NCBI GenBank assembly: GCA_023548195.1
Contig: JAJHZJ010000220.1
Span: forward strand, 2,487,279 to 2,551,278
Reading direction: 5' to 3'
Source: Bettongia penicillata ogilbyi
Lineage: Eukaryota > Chordata > Mammalia > Diprotodontia > Potoroidae
DNA: 64,000 nt
The notes beneath the pieces are model-generated. The model was not told the origin of the DNA and ran no database searches. It saw nothing but the letters and a program-made list of their open reading frames with translations. A program made the position numbers and the translations under genes. Position 1 is the first letter of the stretch. The number at the start of each line of letters is the position of its first letter. This document shows, piece after piece, positions 12,087 to 24,312 of the stretch.

Positions 12087-12132
<46 letters not shown>
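12001..12132 (+). repeat. TG and GA microsatellites in HAL1 3'UTR
   Basis: (CA)/(TG) followed by GACAGA and a long GA run. The 112-codon minus-strand frame (11903-12241) is a translation of this and is not a gene. Confidence 0.95.
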
Positions 12133-12133
<1 letters not shown>

Positions 12134-12949
12134 AGGGTGAGTTGAATAAGAAGGGTCATATGTAAAAAAAATAAAATTAAGGGGTGAGAGAGGAATATGT
12201 TGGGAAGAGAAAAAGGTAAATGGAAAGGGGCAAATTATCACTCATAAAAGAGGCAAGAATAAACTTACTCAATGGAGGAGAAAAGGGAGGAGGTGAGAAG
12301 GAAAAATGAAGCTTACTCTCTTCACTTTTGACTTCATGAAGGAATAACATGATCACTCAATGTAGCGTGAAATTCTATATTACACCACAGGAAAGTAAGG
12401 GAAAAGGGGACAAGTGGGATGAGGGAAATGATGGGAGGGCAAATGGGAGAAGGGAGTAATTAGAAGTAAACACTTATGGGAATGGAAAAGATCAAAAGAA
12501 AGAATAGTATCAATGAGAAGCAGCATAGGATGGAAGGAAATACAGTTAGTCTTACACAATATGACTATTATGGAAGTCTTTTGCAAAACTATACAAATAT
12601 AGCTTATATTGAATTGTTTGCCTTCTCAGTGAGGATGGGTGGGGAGGGAGGAAGAGAGAGAAGTTGGAATTCAAAAAATTAAGAATGAATGTTGAGAAAC
12701 GTTTTTGCATAAAACTGGGAAATAAGAAATAAGGTAATAGGGCATAGGAATCTATTTTGCCCTACAAGAAAAGAGAGAAGATAGGGATAAAGGAAGAGAG
12801 GGGAGTAATAGAAGGGAGGGCATACTGAGGGAAGGTGTAATCAAAATGCAAGATTTTATGGAGTGGGGGTGGGGGAGAGATGGGGAGAAAATTTGGAACT
12901 CAAAATTTTGTGGTTATGAATGTTGAAAGCTAAAAATAAATAAACATAA

Positions 12950-14877
12950 AAAACAAAGTAAGAGAAGTAGAAGAGAAATTGGGAAGAGAAATGAAAGTGA
13001 TGCAAGAAAATCATGAAATATGAGCCAACTGCTTGCTAAATGGAACACAAAAAATGTTGAAGCAAGTAACAACCTTAAAATAGATTAACCCACATGGCAG
13101 AAGAGGTTCAAAAAGTCAATGTAGAGAAGAATACTTTAAAAAGTAGAATTGACCAAATGGAAAAGGAAGTCCAAAAAAGATTTTTGAAGAAAATAATTCT
13201 TTAAAAATTAGAATTGAGCAGATGGAACCTAAGGACAACGAAAAACCAAGAAATTATAAAACAAAAGCAGAAGAATGAAAAACACCAGACAATGTGAAAT
13301 AACTCATTAGAAAAACAACTGATTTGGAAAATATAACCGAGAGACAGTTTAAAAATTATTGGACTATCTGAAAGTCATGATGAAAAAAAGTTTTTTGACA
13401 TCACTTTAAAGAAATTATCAAGGAAGATTGCTCTGATATTCTAGAACTAGGGGCTGAAAGAGATATTGAAGGAATCCACCCATCACTTCCTAAAAGAGAT
13501 ACCAAAAGGAAAACTCCTAGGAATATCGTAGCCAAAGTCCAGACCTCCCAGGCCAAAGAGAAAACAGAAGCAGCCAGAAAGAAAATATTCAAGTATTGTG
13601 GAAACATAATTAAGATATAAAAAAGATCTAGCAACTTGTACATTAAGCTCTCCATGGCCTTGGAATATGATTTTTTAGAGGCCAAAGGAGCTAGGGTTAA
13701 AACCAAGCAAAACTGGGTATAGTACTTCAGGAAATATAAATGGCCATTCAATGAAATAGGGGACATTCAAGCATTCTTGATGAAAAGACTAGAGCTGAAT
13801 AGAAAATATGACTTTCAAATACAAGCACCAAAATAAGCCTGAAAAGTTAAACAGGAAAGACAAATCACAGGTGACTTACTAAAGTTGAACTGTTTGCATT
13901 CCTACATGGAAAGATAATATTTGTAACTCTTGAGATTTTTCTCTGTATTAGTGTATTTGAAGGGATTATAGATAGATAGATGGATAGATATAGAGATAGA
14001 TACAGATCTATCTCTATATATACACACACATATATAATAAACAGAGGGCACAGGGTGAGTTGAATATGAAGGGATGACAACTAAAAAAATAAAATTAAGG
14101 AGTGAGAGAGAAATATATTTGAAGGGGGAAAAAGAGAGAAAGAGAATGGGGTAAATTATGTCTCATATAACAGAGGCAAGAAAAAAACCTTTTTCAAGGG
14201 AGGATAAGAGGGGGGAGGTGAGAGGGAAATAGTTAACCTTTCATCGGTTTTGGCTTCAGAATGGTGTGTTCAAAATGGTATGAAAACTTATCTTACATTA
14301 CAGGAAATAACAAGGCAGGGGATAAGTGGGGATTGGGGAATGATGGAAGTGAAGTAGATGGGAAGAGGGGGTAATTAGAAATAAAGACTTTTGAGGAGGC
14401 ACACAGTCAAAAGAGAGAATAGAATAAATGGGGGACAGGATAGGATGGAGGGAAAATATAGTTAGTCTTTCATAACATGACTTTTGGAGGAGTTTCGCAT
14501 GACTACACATGCATAGCCTACATCAAATTGTTTGCCTTCCCAAAGGGAATGGGTGGGGATGGAGGAAGGGAGAGAAGTTAGAACACAAAGTTTTAAAAAG
14601 AAAGGTTAAAAATTGTTTTTATATGCAACTGAGAAATAAGATATAAAGGCAACGGGGTGTAGAAATCTATCTTGCCCTAGAAGAAAATAAAGGGAAAGGG
14701 GATAAAAAAAAGGAGGGGGGTGATAGAAGGGAGGGCAGACTGGGGGAATGGGTAATTTGAATACCTGCTGCCTTGGGGTGGGTGTAGAGGAGAGATGGGG
14801 AGAAAATTTGGAAATTAGTATCTTGTGGTAGTGAATGTTGAAAACTAAAAATTAATTAATTAATTAAAAATTTTAAA
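12950..14877 (+). mobile_element. HAL1-like element, 3' part of the outer copy
   Basis: Resumes inside ORF1 at the 'KVREVEEKLGREMK'-like segment exactly where the 5' part stopped at 10407. It continues with ORF1 relics to about 13840 in broken frames and the same purine-rich 3'UTR, ending in 'aattaattaattaaaaa'. A decayed flanking duplication may be 'agagaagttccctat' before 9665 and 'agagttctctat' after 14877. Confidence 0.72.
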
Positions 14878-14925
14878 GAGTTCTCTATGCCACTGAAATA
14901 ATAGATCTGGCCCTCTTCCCCTTAC

Positions 14926-15032
14926 CTTATGTTTCCCCATGAGATAGATGAATAAAAATCCTAAACTATCATATGTAATGAACTGATCGAGGAGAAGTGG
15001 GAAATTATTGGGGTGGAGGGAGTAAAGTTTAA
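14926..15032 (-). CDS. candidate internal exon, unknown protein
   Basis: Read on the minus strand: acceptor 'gtatttctttatatccag', 107 nt open through the frame KLYSLHPNNFPLLLDQF...YLMGKHK (35 codons after a 2-nt split codon), and donor AAG|GTAAGG, close to consensus at every position. Phase is 1 in and 0 out. The sequence is free of the repeats around it and lies only 48 bp beyond the HAL1 tail. The peptide is rich in Leu/Phe and looks globular. I do not recognise a family. It is most likely an internal exon of the same minus-strand gene as 28231-28347 and 33040-33122. Confidence 0.42.
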
Positions 15033-15039
15033 CTGGATA

Positions 15040-15590
15040 TAAAGAAATACTTATCAATTAGTGCTATCAAAAACAAAATAAGCTCCTTTGTGAGAAAATG
15101 AGCTCTCCAAACCAAAAGTTTTTAAAACTGATGCTGGAAAGGCACATGTGAGGTTTGAGAGTCTGAGAAGGCCAGCAAAGGTGAACAGCTGTGTATTCAA
15201 GATATCAGAGCAATGTAACATAGATGATCACAGGCATCACATATTCTTTAGGCCTATATAGGAAGGGTTAATAAAATTCTCTCATTTGCCTAAAGGTAGA
15301 AAGGAAAGGAGTGTGACCTGTGAGCTAATATTTTAATAAAACATGTTTACTTTGTGCAGAATTGTATTTTGTATTTGATAGAGGAAGAATAAAGGATAAT
15401 TGAGAATCAGTTAAGCTTGTGGGAGGAAGTTTGGTTAACTTAAGAGGTCCTTCCACTTGTAATGGATTAAGGGAAATGAGAATGAATTTATAAAAGGAAG
15501 AGAAAGTGAGGAATTCATAGTAACCCCTAGAAGGTAGATTACAATCCTTGTTTTTTCAGATGGCAATCATTGTAGCAGGAATAATGATAA
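15040..15590. other. no supported feature; intronic-looking
   Basis: AT-rich sequence without recognisable repeats or open frames of note. Confidence 0.3.
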
Positions 15591-15594
15591 TATT

Positions 15595-15760
15595 CTAGTA
15601 TTTTTATAACACTTAATGATTCACAAAGCACTTTGCATATGTTGCTTTATTTGATTAGGTGAGTAAGTGAGGCTTAAAAAAGAACTTGTCTAGCTAGGGT
15701 CACATAACTTATACATGTCTGAGACAGCATTAGATTCCAGCTGTACTACACTATTCATAA
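15595..15760 (-). mobile_element. MIR relic, antisense
   Basis: Matches the minus strand of the MIR core: 'cacaaagcactttgcatatg', then 'gtgaggcttaaaa', 'agctagggtcacataactt'. Confidence 0.55.
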
Positions 15761-15864
15761 CGTGACTGCGTATGAAAACAATATAATATTGTCAAAAGAC
15801 ATCAATTGTCTGAATTATAGAAAGCATCAGTTATTCCTCCATTTGTGAATACTGGTCATATATG

Positions 15865-16015
15865 TTTAATAATAAAGAGAATATTGGATTTAACATCAGG
15901 AAGACCTGAGTAGGAAGCCAGCCTGGAGGCACTCCAAAGTTTTTTGATGTTGGGCAAGTCATTTAACTGCTTTTAGGCTCAGCTTCATTCAACCGTAAAA
16001 TGGCGATGACAATAC
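15865..16015 (+). mobile_element. MIR/MAR1-like SINE relic
   Basis: 'ggatttaacatcaggaagac', 'tgggcaagtcatttaactgc' and 'accgtaaaatggcgatgac' follow MIR order. Confidence 0.6.
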
Positions 16016-16019
16016 CACC

Positions 16020-16165
16020 TTCTTTAATCAATAAGTCATTAAATATTTTATTATGTGTCTCCTATGGGCCAGAAACATTGCTAAGTGGTAGGGATACAAA
16101 TACAATATAAGAGACAGTTCTTGTCCTCTAGGAGCATACAATGAAATGAAGGAAGTTAACACACA
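16020..16165 (+). repeat. ancient mammalian interspersed repeat
   Basis: 'ctcctatgggccagaaacat' and 'gctaagtggtagggatacaa' belong to the common 'cacctactatgtgccaggca' repeat of mammals. Related pieces lie at 18560-18690 and 29035-29600. The family is not assigned. 16170-16735 to the right holds nothing recognisable. Confidence 0.4.
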
Positions 16166-16739
16166 GAAGTCTGAGAGTGGTGTTACCTGAGAGAGGAGGA
16201 TGGTAGAGAAGTCCCAAAGTAATATAGCTAGGTGTTAAATAAGGTACATCCCCTGATCCCCCTCCTTATATGGAGGTTTTGAAAGTTATGTCTCTAACCT
16301 TAAGAGAGGTAAAGAGTAGTGAGGAGGAAGGAGTACCAAAGCTGATTACAACTTGCAGGATAATGAGATTTTCTCAATGATGAGCTTCTTAGGGCATGGT
16401 TGAGAATTCAGATAAAACCCAGAATAATGTAGTGAGTTGGGAAATGAGAGTTTTTGTGATATCAGATTTAAATGTAAAGCTTTTTCAAATCTTGAATCAC
16501 TAAATAAATGTTATCATCATCATCACCATCCTTGCTACTCATATCCTGGCTACATTTATTCCCTAAGTGCATGCCCCTCTACACACATATCCCAATCAAA
16601 CATGTTCCCTCCAGTTCCAATTGAGGTTATGTATATTTTGGGGAGAGGATATTTCAGTTTTGTAAGAATGGTGCTTTATTACTGATATATATATATATAG
16701 GCTAAATTGACTATGAACCAATTGTGTTTTCTGCCTGAA

Positions 16740-18125
16740 TATACCCTATCATTCCTTCAAGGCATCATCCTATAACTCTCCTCCTTTCTTCAACCAAACT
16801 ACTAGAAAATCCTCTCACACAATCCCCAGTTCTTTGCAGTATAGCTTCTGAATTCCATACGAACTGATATTCAAGTAACCAGTTATCTCAAAATTGCAAA
16901 ATCTGAAGGCATTCTCTCAATCCCCATCCTTCTTGACCTCTGATGCATTTGTTTTTACTGACTACCTTCTCTTCTCTGAGTTTTTCTGATCCCACTTTTT
17001 ATTAGTTGTACTGCTTGTCTAATGGGTCAATCCTAGTTTCCTTATCATACCCCAAACTATGGATTTGCTCAAATGCTCTCTCTTGAGACCTCTTTTTTTC
17101 TCTCTCTTCATTTTTTCTCAGTGACCACCTGAGTTCTTATGAATAGAATTATCATTTTTTCTGTAGATGACTCACAGAGCTATATCTTTAATCCTATTAT
17201 CTTTTCCTCAGTTAAAATCCACAATATAAACTGTTTAATGGATATATCATAATTAGATGATCTTTCAAATTCAGTATTTCTGTAATTAAAGTCATAATAA
17301 AGCCCTCTTTGGAATTGATCCATTTCTATCAAGAGGACAATCAGTCTTGCAAGTTTGTGAATTCAGGACTATCTACGCCTTGCTCCACATGCCTAATCAA
17401 AAAGCAAATTTTGCTTTTGCTTCTATAACATCTCTTGCATGTGACTTCTCTATTTATATAACCACTACCTTAATTTTGCCCCTTATTACTTCTCACTTGG
17501 ACTATTGTGATATTTTAACTTTTCCACCTCAAATCTCTCTCCACTCTAATCTACTAAGAACCAAAGTGATTTTCTTAAAGTGCCGTTGAGATCATGTCAC
17601 TCCCTTACTCAAAAAATTGCAGTAGGAAACTCTTACCTTAAGAATAAAATGGTAAACTCTTCCATTTGGCGTTTAAAGCTATTCACAATCTGATCCTAAT
17701 GTATTTTTCTGATGTCATAGTTTTACTCCCTGTGCTATGGGTTCAAGTCCAACTGGTCTTCTTTCTGCTCCTCATACACAGCAGCATTCCATTTCTGGTC
17801 TTTCTGCTTTTTCAATGGCCACCAATTCCCCAAACTTGAAATACATTTACTTTTCTACCTCCTGGAATTCCTCACTTAAAAATTCTAATCAAGAGTTCTC
17901 TTACAAAAGAAGCCTTTACTCATATCCCCAACTACTAATACTCTTTCTCCTTTATTATTTAAAATGTAATGACTTTGCCTTAATTTTACATTTATTTTCT
18001 ACATGCTCATAAGTGTACAAGCTATCTCTCTAGAAAATATAAGGTCCATAACAATGGGGGTCATTTCTTTTTGCTTTTTTTTTCTTTCTTATCGCTAGTG
18101 TTTAGCATACTAAAAATACTTGTTG
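16740..18125 (+). mobile_element. L2 LINE, 3' half
   Basis: A diverged L2: 'gaccatgtcactc'-type phrases ('gagatcatgtcactccctta'), 'ggcgtttaaagctattcaca', 'gcagcattccatttctggtc' and the 3' end 'gtgtttagcatactaaaaat' preceding 'cttgttgattc' match the L2 reverse-transcriptase region and 3'UTR in order. Frames are broken throughout. The short frames at 17347-17589 and 17737-18012 are parts of it. Confidence 0.65.
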
Positions 18126-18229
18126 ATTCAAAAAAAGTGAAAACATGGATGGAACTTGTCAGCCATTGTTTTGAACAGTAAATATAGTTTATCAAATCCA
18201 TTTTCTTGCCCCAAGATGTCAACAAGTTC

Positions 18230-18460
18230 CTTCAAATCAGTTTCAGTAAGCACTTTATATAGCTCCTGTTATGTTCCAGACAATCTGCTAAACATTCCTC
18301 ATGATGACACTAGGAGGCAGGTGTAATTATCCCCATTTTATAATTTAGGAAACTGAAGCAGAGTCACATAGCTAGCTAAAGGTCAGAGGTCTTAATTTGA
18401 ACTCAGGTCTTTCTTACTTTACACCCAGTGCTCTATCCACTGTGTTACCTAACTTTCTGT
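18230..18460 (-). mobile_element. MIR, antisense
   Basis: 'ttatccccattttataattt', 'aggaaactgaagcagagtca', 'catagctagctaaaggtcag' and 'agtgctctatccactgtg' are the reverse complement of MIR/MAR1 landmarks. Confidence 0.75.
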
Positions 18461-18559
18461 TTTGAGCAGATGTAAACCAACAAAATCACTTTAATCTCAT
18501 GTATCCTTTTGCAGGGATCTAACTGTGAACTGGGTTATATAACTAGGTATGATATCCAT

Positions 18560-19065
18560 TAGAAATCAATCATTCAAAAATCATTTATGTATAACCTACT
18601 ATGTATAAGGAGCTTTTGCTAGGTATTGAGAACATAGAAATGAAACAGCTTATGATCTCAAGGTACTTACATACTATCAAGGAAGACAATATAAATAAAT
18701 TATGAGGTAAGAAATACCAGTCTCTTATCTTAATGGCATGGTCTGTGAAAGGGAAAAGCTGAGAGAATAGTGTCATAGTGGGGCTGACAGAGGTGATTCC
18801 CAGCAATGAGAGATCTTTCACTTGTATAGACATCATCCTGTCAAAGGGAAAGAAATTGGATTATATGAGCTATATGTCCATCTCTTTAAGATCCAATGAC
18901 TTGTTAAAACTTCAGGAAATTTTGTTAAGTTGGGGTACTAGAATCATTGACTTAGAGATGGAAAGGACCTCAGAGATCATCCTTTAAAATCACTCATTTT
19001 ATGGAAAGGGAAAATGAGAGTTTATATGGCTTGCTCAAGTATACATACAGCTACTGAGCACCATT
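18560..19065. repeat. two ancient interspersed repeat fragments
   Basis: 18560-18690 resembles the 'tactatgtgcc' repeat. 18945-19065 ('gagatggaaaggacctcaga' ... 'aaaatgagagtttatatggc') resembles a MIR-related repeat in antisense. The overlapping short frames are not genes. 19130-19740 holds nothing I recognise. Confidence 0.4.
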
Positions 19066-20114
19066 ATCCATTGGGACTGCAATATATAGGAGCTCTGACC
19101 CCAGAATCTTGCACCTTTTACATAGTACCACCCTAACAATTCAAAATATTTTGCCCTGCCACAATAAATATATCTAAATGTACATTTAACATTTTCAGCC
19201 TTCACATTTAATTAGTTTTATACTTTTAAATATTAGAATAAAAGTTTTTTTTAAACCTCAAGCTCAAATTTTCCCTCCATAGTACTATTCACCATATTTT
19301 GCTTCACAGTCCCCTCTTTTATAGATGTTCAAAATAATGAACTTCATTCTAATTTACACACACATAGTTATAAAAACTGAATTACTGAAGTACAAATTAA
19401 ATAGAATATTATTGTAGTATATGTGTGTGAGCACACATTTTTAATGCTATAGATTGTTATCTATATATGTTATCATAGGCATATGATTATATATTATTCA
19501 TGTTATATCACTATTGATAAATAACTCAGAAATACTTTTGAAAGTGCATGAACTCTTTCAAGTCACCAGGGCACCATTTTGAATACTGCAGCTATCATTT
19601 GCTAAATGGCATTATGAACAAAAAGGGAAATAGTGAGCCATTTGTTGTTTCCATAGCAGTGTTATAGAAAAATTCTGACATGTTAATGTGCAGTAGGGGA
19701 GAGGCTTAAATAAAAAAAAAAAATCTGCTTTCCTAAATCCCTATCCCAAAAATGTGTGCATATTTTAAAAATGACTTTCTAAACATGGGAATTGAACCTA
19801 GTGACAATATAGTTGATGTGATTTGTCACACATACAGAAATGATGCAGAGACTAAAAACAGCTTAACATACGGAGTTGCTCCAGACTGGTGGGTGGTCAG
19901 CAAAGTTGGAATGTTTTTAGGAGCAGATGGAGTTTCTGGAGTTTTGAAAAAGGCTAGGGAAATGGTTTGGCTTCTCATTTCACCAGCCCACCCACCTAAA
20001 AGATGCCAAATGACATGCCTAAAGTGATATAGCAATTATACTAAATTGAAGTAATAGTCAGTGACACTAGAAAGTCATGTACCCCCCAATTTTTAGGCTT
20101 TTAAAATTTTGCTG

Positions 20115-20295
20115 TCAGAGGAAGGGTGGTATAATGGAAGAAAAATGAGCTTGAGAGCCTGGGTTAGAATTATGCTGCCAGCTTTGCTAGCAACTTGCTT
20201 TGTTAGTTGGACATTTTGGGGCCTCAGTTTTCTCATCTGAAAAAGAAAAGGATGGGAAGAAATGATATCTTTCAGCTCTATAATCAGGAATATTT
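20115..20295 (+). mobile_element. MIR-like SINE
   Basis: 'ggtggtataatggaagaaaa', 'gagcctgggttagaattatg', 'ggggcctcagttttctcatc' follow MIR order. Confidence 0.6.
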
Positions 20296-20703
20296 ATAGT
20301 TTACCGCCTCTAAAGGATGCATTTCTCCAATGTGTCTTTTTAGAAAATAAAGAAAAGTATAGTTTCTACTTATTGGCCATTTGTGGAATGTTTTCATTTA
20401 TTTGATCAATATGATCTCAGTAAGATTTTCATACACTGCTCTGAAGTGGGTTGCATCCAAAAAAAAAAATGATCAAATCAATTACAAAAAAAAAAAAACA
20501 AACTAAATAATTCTATCCAGTTTAGTGTTCATATACATATATATAAACTTTTATTCTTTGGACAGGAATTGTGATTTTATTTTTCAAGCAAAATTTGAGT
20601 GAGCATATTCCCTATATTCATGGAGATCAGAATTTGCTCTAATAAAAATAGTCTTAGAGAGTTACCTGGTATGAATTTAAAGCAACAAACGTTACATCCC
20701 AAC

Positions 20704-20705
<2 letters not shown>

Positions 20706-20764
<59 letters not shown>
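20706..20764 (+). repeat. (CA)n microsatellite
   Basis: About 29 perfect AC units. The Thr/His and Cys/Val frames across it are repeat translations. Confidence 0.98.
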
Positions 20765-20768
<4 letters not shown>

Positions 20769-20799
20769 CAGTCTCCAAATTTTTGACTTGTGTCTCATG

Positions 20800-22150
20800 T
20801 TCTAAGTGTACCTGTCCCAAGATATAGTAACATGAATTCTTTCCAATTCCACTTCAATATGAATGGTATTGAATAATTACTTCGAAACAAAACATAATCA
20901 GAGCCTCTGAGTTTAATAAATATTGCAACGTTAAATTCTTCTAAGACACGGATTGCTTTGGTTTTGTCTTTGTGTCCTCAGTATGTGTTAGAGTACCTGG
21001 CATTTAGTACAGGCTTCATAAAACTGATTTGATGAATGGATAAATATGCAACTATTTTTATATATGTGTGTATACAAACACACATATATGTTTGTATGTA
21101 TGTATATACCTATGAATATACATTATATATAGAACGCTTTTTTTTTATCATCTTTAGTTCTGTTTTAAGCAAGCCATTTTCTCCCTTGGCAGAGTTTCTA
21201 ACCACTTTTGTGAAGACTATGTCTGCATAAGGGTGCAGTTCTATGCATGTAAGACTATTCTTTGGAATCTATGTCCTCTCTCAAATCCAAGAATATTTAT
21301 TTTATTAGTCTTTGAGGTCTGAGATTAAGTCATGAAAAAAAACTAATTCTTTTATTTGCATTATCCATTCAAACTATTCTGGAATGGACCATGTTCTTGA
21401 CATAGAACTAGAAACTGTTGAGAACTATATGAGTGGGGAAAGTAGACATGTAATTTTTACATGGTCATTTATAACCAGAGAAGTCATTTACTGAAAACAA
21501 TGAAGACATCTATAATAAGGAGAATCAGTCAGGTTGCAAATTTCTTTTTATCTTTTTAAAATTTTGTTTATGGATAATTTTTTATTTCACAATTAATTCA
21601 ATTTCTTTAGTTCTCCAAATGACTTTTCTCCCATAGGCTGAGGTATATGAAGTACTTAAAGGTAAGTAGGGGATGTCAGAAAAGCCCAGAGTGAAATGAG
21701 TATTAGTCTTTTCTAATGTCTCTCTACGTAAATGTTAACACCTGGTGCCTTCTAACTATTTGACTGAACAGAAAAATATTCTTCCAATGTCTACACAAGT
21801 TGTTACAGAATAAGAGGATGGCTTGCTATCATTAAAGGATCAAGATCTTCATGTAGGTTTCATGAGTCAAGTCATTAATTGAGGATAGATTTCTTTAATT
21901 CTTCTATAAATGTGGCAACTTGTGTTCATTTCCTTTCAGTTTATTCTAAATTGGATCATTTAAAATATGCATGAAAGTTGAGTAATTTGCAAATATCATA
22001 TTTTTTATACCACCTAACAATATAGTAGGCATTTCATAAGTCCTCTTGGATGAAGAGATTGAAATAAAATGTTTTAGAAAAGTTGTAAGAACTGGAGGGA
22101 GGGAGTATTTGATATTTTTTTTGATGCAAATATTTATGACAGGGTAAAAT
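20800..22150. other. no supported gene; AT-rich
   Basis: Includes a TATG/TATA low-complexity run at 21058-21130. Nothing else is recognisable. Confidence 0.3.
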
Positions 22151-22154
22151 ACAG

Positions 22155-22410
22155 TCAGTGAAGCTAGGTGGTGCAGTATATAGAGCACCAGATCTAAAGT
22201 CAGGAAGACCAAATCTGACTTCAGATTCTCACTAACTATGTGACTTTGAGCAAGTCATTTAACGCTGTTTACATCAGTTTCCTCATCTATATAATGAGCT
22301 GGAGAAGAAAACGGCAAACCATTTCATTATCCTTGCCAGGAAACCCCAAATGGAGTCACAAAGAGTTGGACACAACTAAAATGACTAAACTGCAACAACA
22401 CCAACAAATT
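22155..22410 (+). mobile_element. tRNA-derived SINE (MAR1 type)
   Basis: Well preserved: 'gctaggtggtgcagtatata', 'aaagtcaggaagaccaaatc', 'gagcaagtcatttaacgctg', 'aatggagtcacaaagagttg' and an ACAACAACACCAAC-type tail. Confidence 0.88.
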
Positions 22411-22489
22411 GTAGTGAGTTATTCTATGAAACTATAGTTAGGTATTTTCATTCACCTAGTAGCAGATAGCAGAATTGAAATTGCACAAG

Positions 22490-22690
22490 AAATCAAAATC
22501 ATAGAATGTGAGAACAGGAAGAAATGTCAGAAGTGATCAAGTTCAGCCTCTTCTACAATATCCTGAACAAATGGTCTCCCAGCCTCTGAACACTTCTAGT
22601 GATTATGTGTTTATGACTTCATGAATATCCCATTGCAACTTTGAACAACTTTGACAGTTAAATTTTTCCTCATACTAAGCAAATGTCACT
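22490..22690 (+). repeat. ancient interspersed repeat fragment
   Basis: 'tagaatgtgagaacaggaag' and 'gttcagcctcttctacaat' resemble a common mammalian MIR/CR1-related repeat. Family not assigned. Confidence 0.35.
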
Positions 22691-23166
22691 CCTTCTATAT
22701 AAAACCACCTCTAACATCATTATACACTTGAACTAATATAAAAGAGAGGAAATTTTTAAAAAAGACAAATATAAGGCCTAAGAAAAAGAAAGTATGTGGG
22801 TTTAGATGTTTCTCAGGAAAGAAGTGTTAGTAGTTAGTAGTAGTCAGTTAGTAGTTAATGGCCCAAACTCAACTTGGGAAAATAATATCAAAGGTGCTAT
22901 GAATTAATTATAATGGACAGAATTAAGTAATAAAGTCATTATCAATGTATAGAAAATTCAATCACTCATTAAAGAAGGACCAGTGAGAAAGAAAACTTTG
23001 ACAGTAATATTTGGGCATAGTAACTGTGCAGTTACTAAAACAGAGATTGGTAACTGTATGGTCAAAATTTCTGAATCCTGTTTTGTTCAACAGTGGCTAG
23101 CAGTGAGATAATCCTGCTTCAACTGCTGAGATGAGTTTCCATTATATTTAGGGCAATGGCTGAAGC

Positions 23167-23414
23167 TTTTTTTTTTTTTTTTATCATATTCCTGATGACT
23201 CCAATTCTTTGAGGGACTGATGTCTTGAGAAGGAGATTATGGAATCCCAGAGGGAGATAAGAAAAGTCTTGTACAAGCATAAAGATCCTGAAAATACTTG
23301 CCCTTTCAAGACTTCTATCTCTTGCCTTAGAAGATTTCCTGCTGTGAATTCTAGGGTGTAGAAGAAAGAAGGAAAGAGGTAGTTCAGGTTCTGTGTTAAT
23401 GATGACTGGTACAA
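23167..23414 (-). other. possible small retrocopy with A-tail, unidentified
   Basis: On the minus strand a 76-codon frame ends in TGA immediately before a run of about 17 A. The layout could be a retroposed sequence with its poly(A) tail. It could also be a chance frame abutting an A-run, as no source gene is recognised. Confidence 0.2.
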
Positions 23415-23709
23415 AAATAATTAGGCATTTCTCACATACTGATCTTTCCAGAAGTGGCTGCTTCTGGCTTGTTGGCCAAAGTCCTATGATCCATTAATAG
23501 GATAGTTGGAGAGCTAAGACCTATTGCAGAAGTATTAGTTGTCTGCTTTGACTATGGGGAATAAGCACTGGCAAGGTGTGGATTATCAAGCAAAGACAGA
23601 TTGCAGGGAGCCTGTGCTAGGATTTTGAGAGAATCACATCTGCTGGGAAGGTAAAGGCTAGTGGGAAAGGGCAATATTCCTTCTTCCTAAGTTTCCTTGA
23701 CCCTGTTGA

Positions 23710-24236
23710 TTGAAGTCCCTATACCTGGAAAGGTATACAGGACATGCAACTACTTCTCTTAATCCTTTCATCATTAGAGGAAACAAGAAGAGGTTTCACA
23801 TTTCCAGAAATTGATGACAATGAACTATATCTGTTCTCTACATCCTATTCTTTCCTTTCCATCATCCTCATTTCTACCTTATTCATGTCCTACTCCAACT
23901 CTGTTGTTTCCTTTCATTGTGCTTTCTGAAATTCTGGCACCTTAACGAACAAAATTCTTCGCTTTTCTTTTTTCTCCCACACTCTTTCCATTTTTCTTTT
24001 CCTCACTGAGACACAACTTACCCCAGATGACACTGTGCCCATGGCCAGGCTGTCTAGCATTACCTGTGCTTTTACTCAAGCCTCCAATAAATTGTTCCCC
24101 ACAGTCACTTCTAAAGTTTTACTTTGTCACCATTATTATCCTTTGAAATTCTCCCTAGATCATTTTCCATTTCTAAACACTTCCTCCCAATTCCACTTAA
24201 GACAACTTAGAAACAAACAACAAAAACAGTAAAAAA
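23710..24236 (+). mobile_element. L2 LINE, endonuclease-region fragment
   Basis: At 24002-24090 the plus frame reads LTETQLTPDDTVPMARL, which corresponds to the 'LTETWLSPED' motif of the L2 endonuclease domain. The surroundings are CT-rich and frame-broken as in old L2. The 65-codon frame at 24035-24232 belongs to it. Confidence 0.55.
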
Positions 24237-24312
24237 TATTTCCAAAGGAGTGAAGACTACAGCATCTTCAATGTATAAAATCTTCCCTTAAAAAAAAAAA
24301 ATATGTGCAGAT

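Larger units (their letters stand above)
10408..12949 (+). mobile_element. HAL1-like element inserted into another HAL1-like element
   Basis: Complete in outline: 5'UTR relic, ORF1 relic (about 10782-11880), then a long purine-rich 3'UTR with a TG/GA microsatellite, and a tail 'aaaaataaataaacataaa'. No ORF2 (endonuclease/reverse transcriptase) sequence occurs between ORF1 and the tail, the defining feature of half-L1 elements. The copy at 39154-42052 has the same 3'UTR landmarks ('gagttgaataagaagg', 'aaaagaggcaagaa', 'ggaaatacagttagtctta'). Confidence 0.72.

Noticed and set aside
12001..12132. Regularly spaced repeats suggesting a CRISPR array
   Set aside because: Simple TG/GA microsatellite without unique spacers. 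No cas-like gene occurs, and the genome is mammalian.
19752..20027. 91-codon plus-strand frame with protein-like start
   Set aside because: No family resemblance, overlapping frame on the other strand, and its 3' end resembles a decayed MIR.
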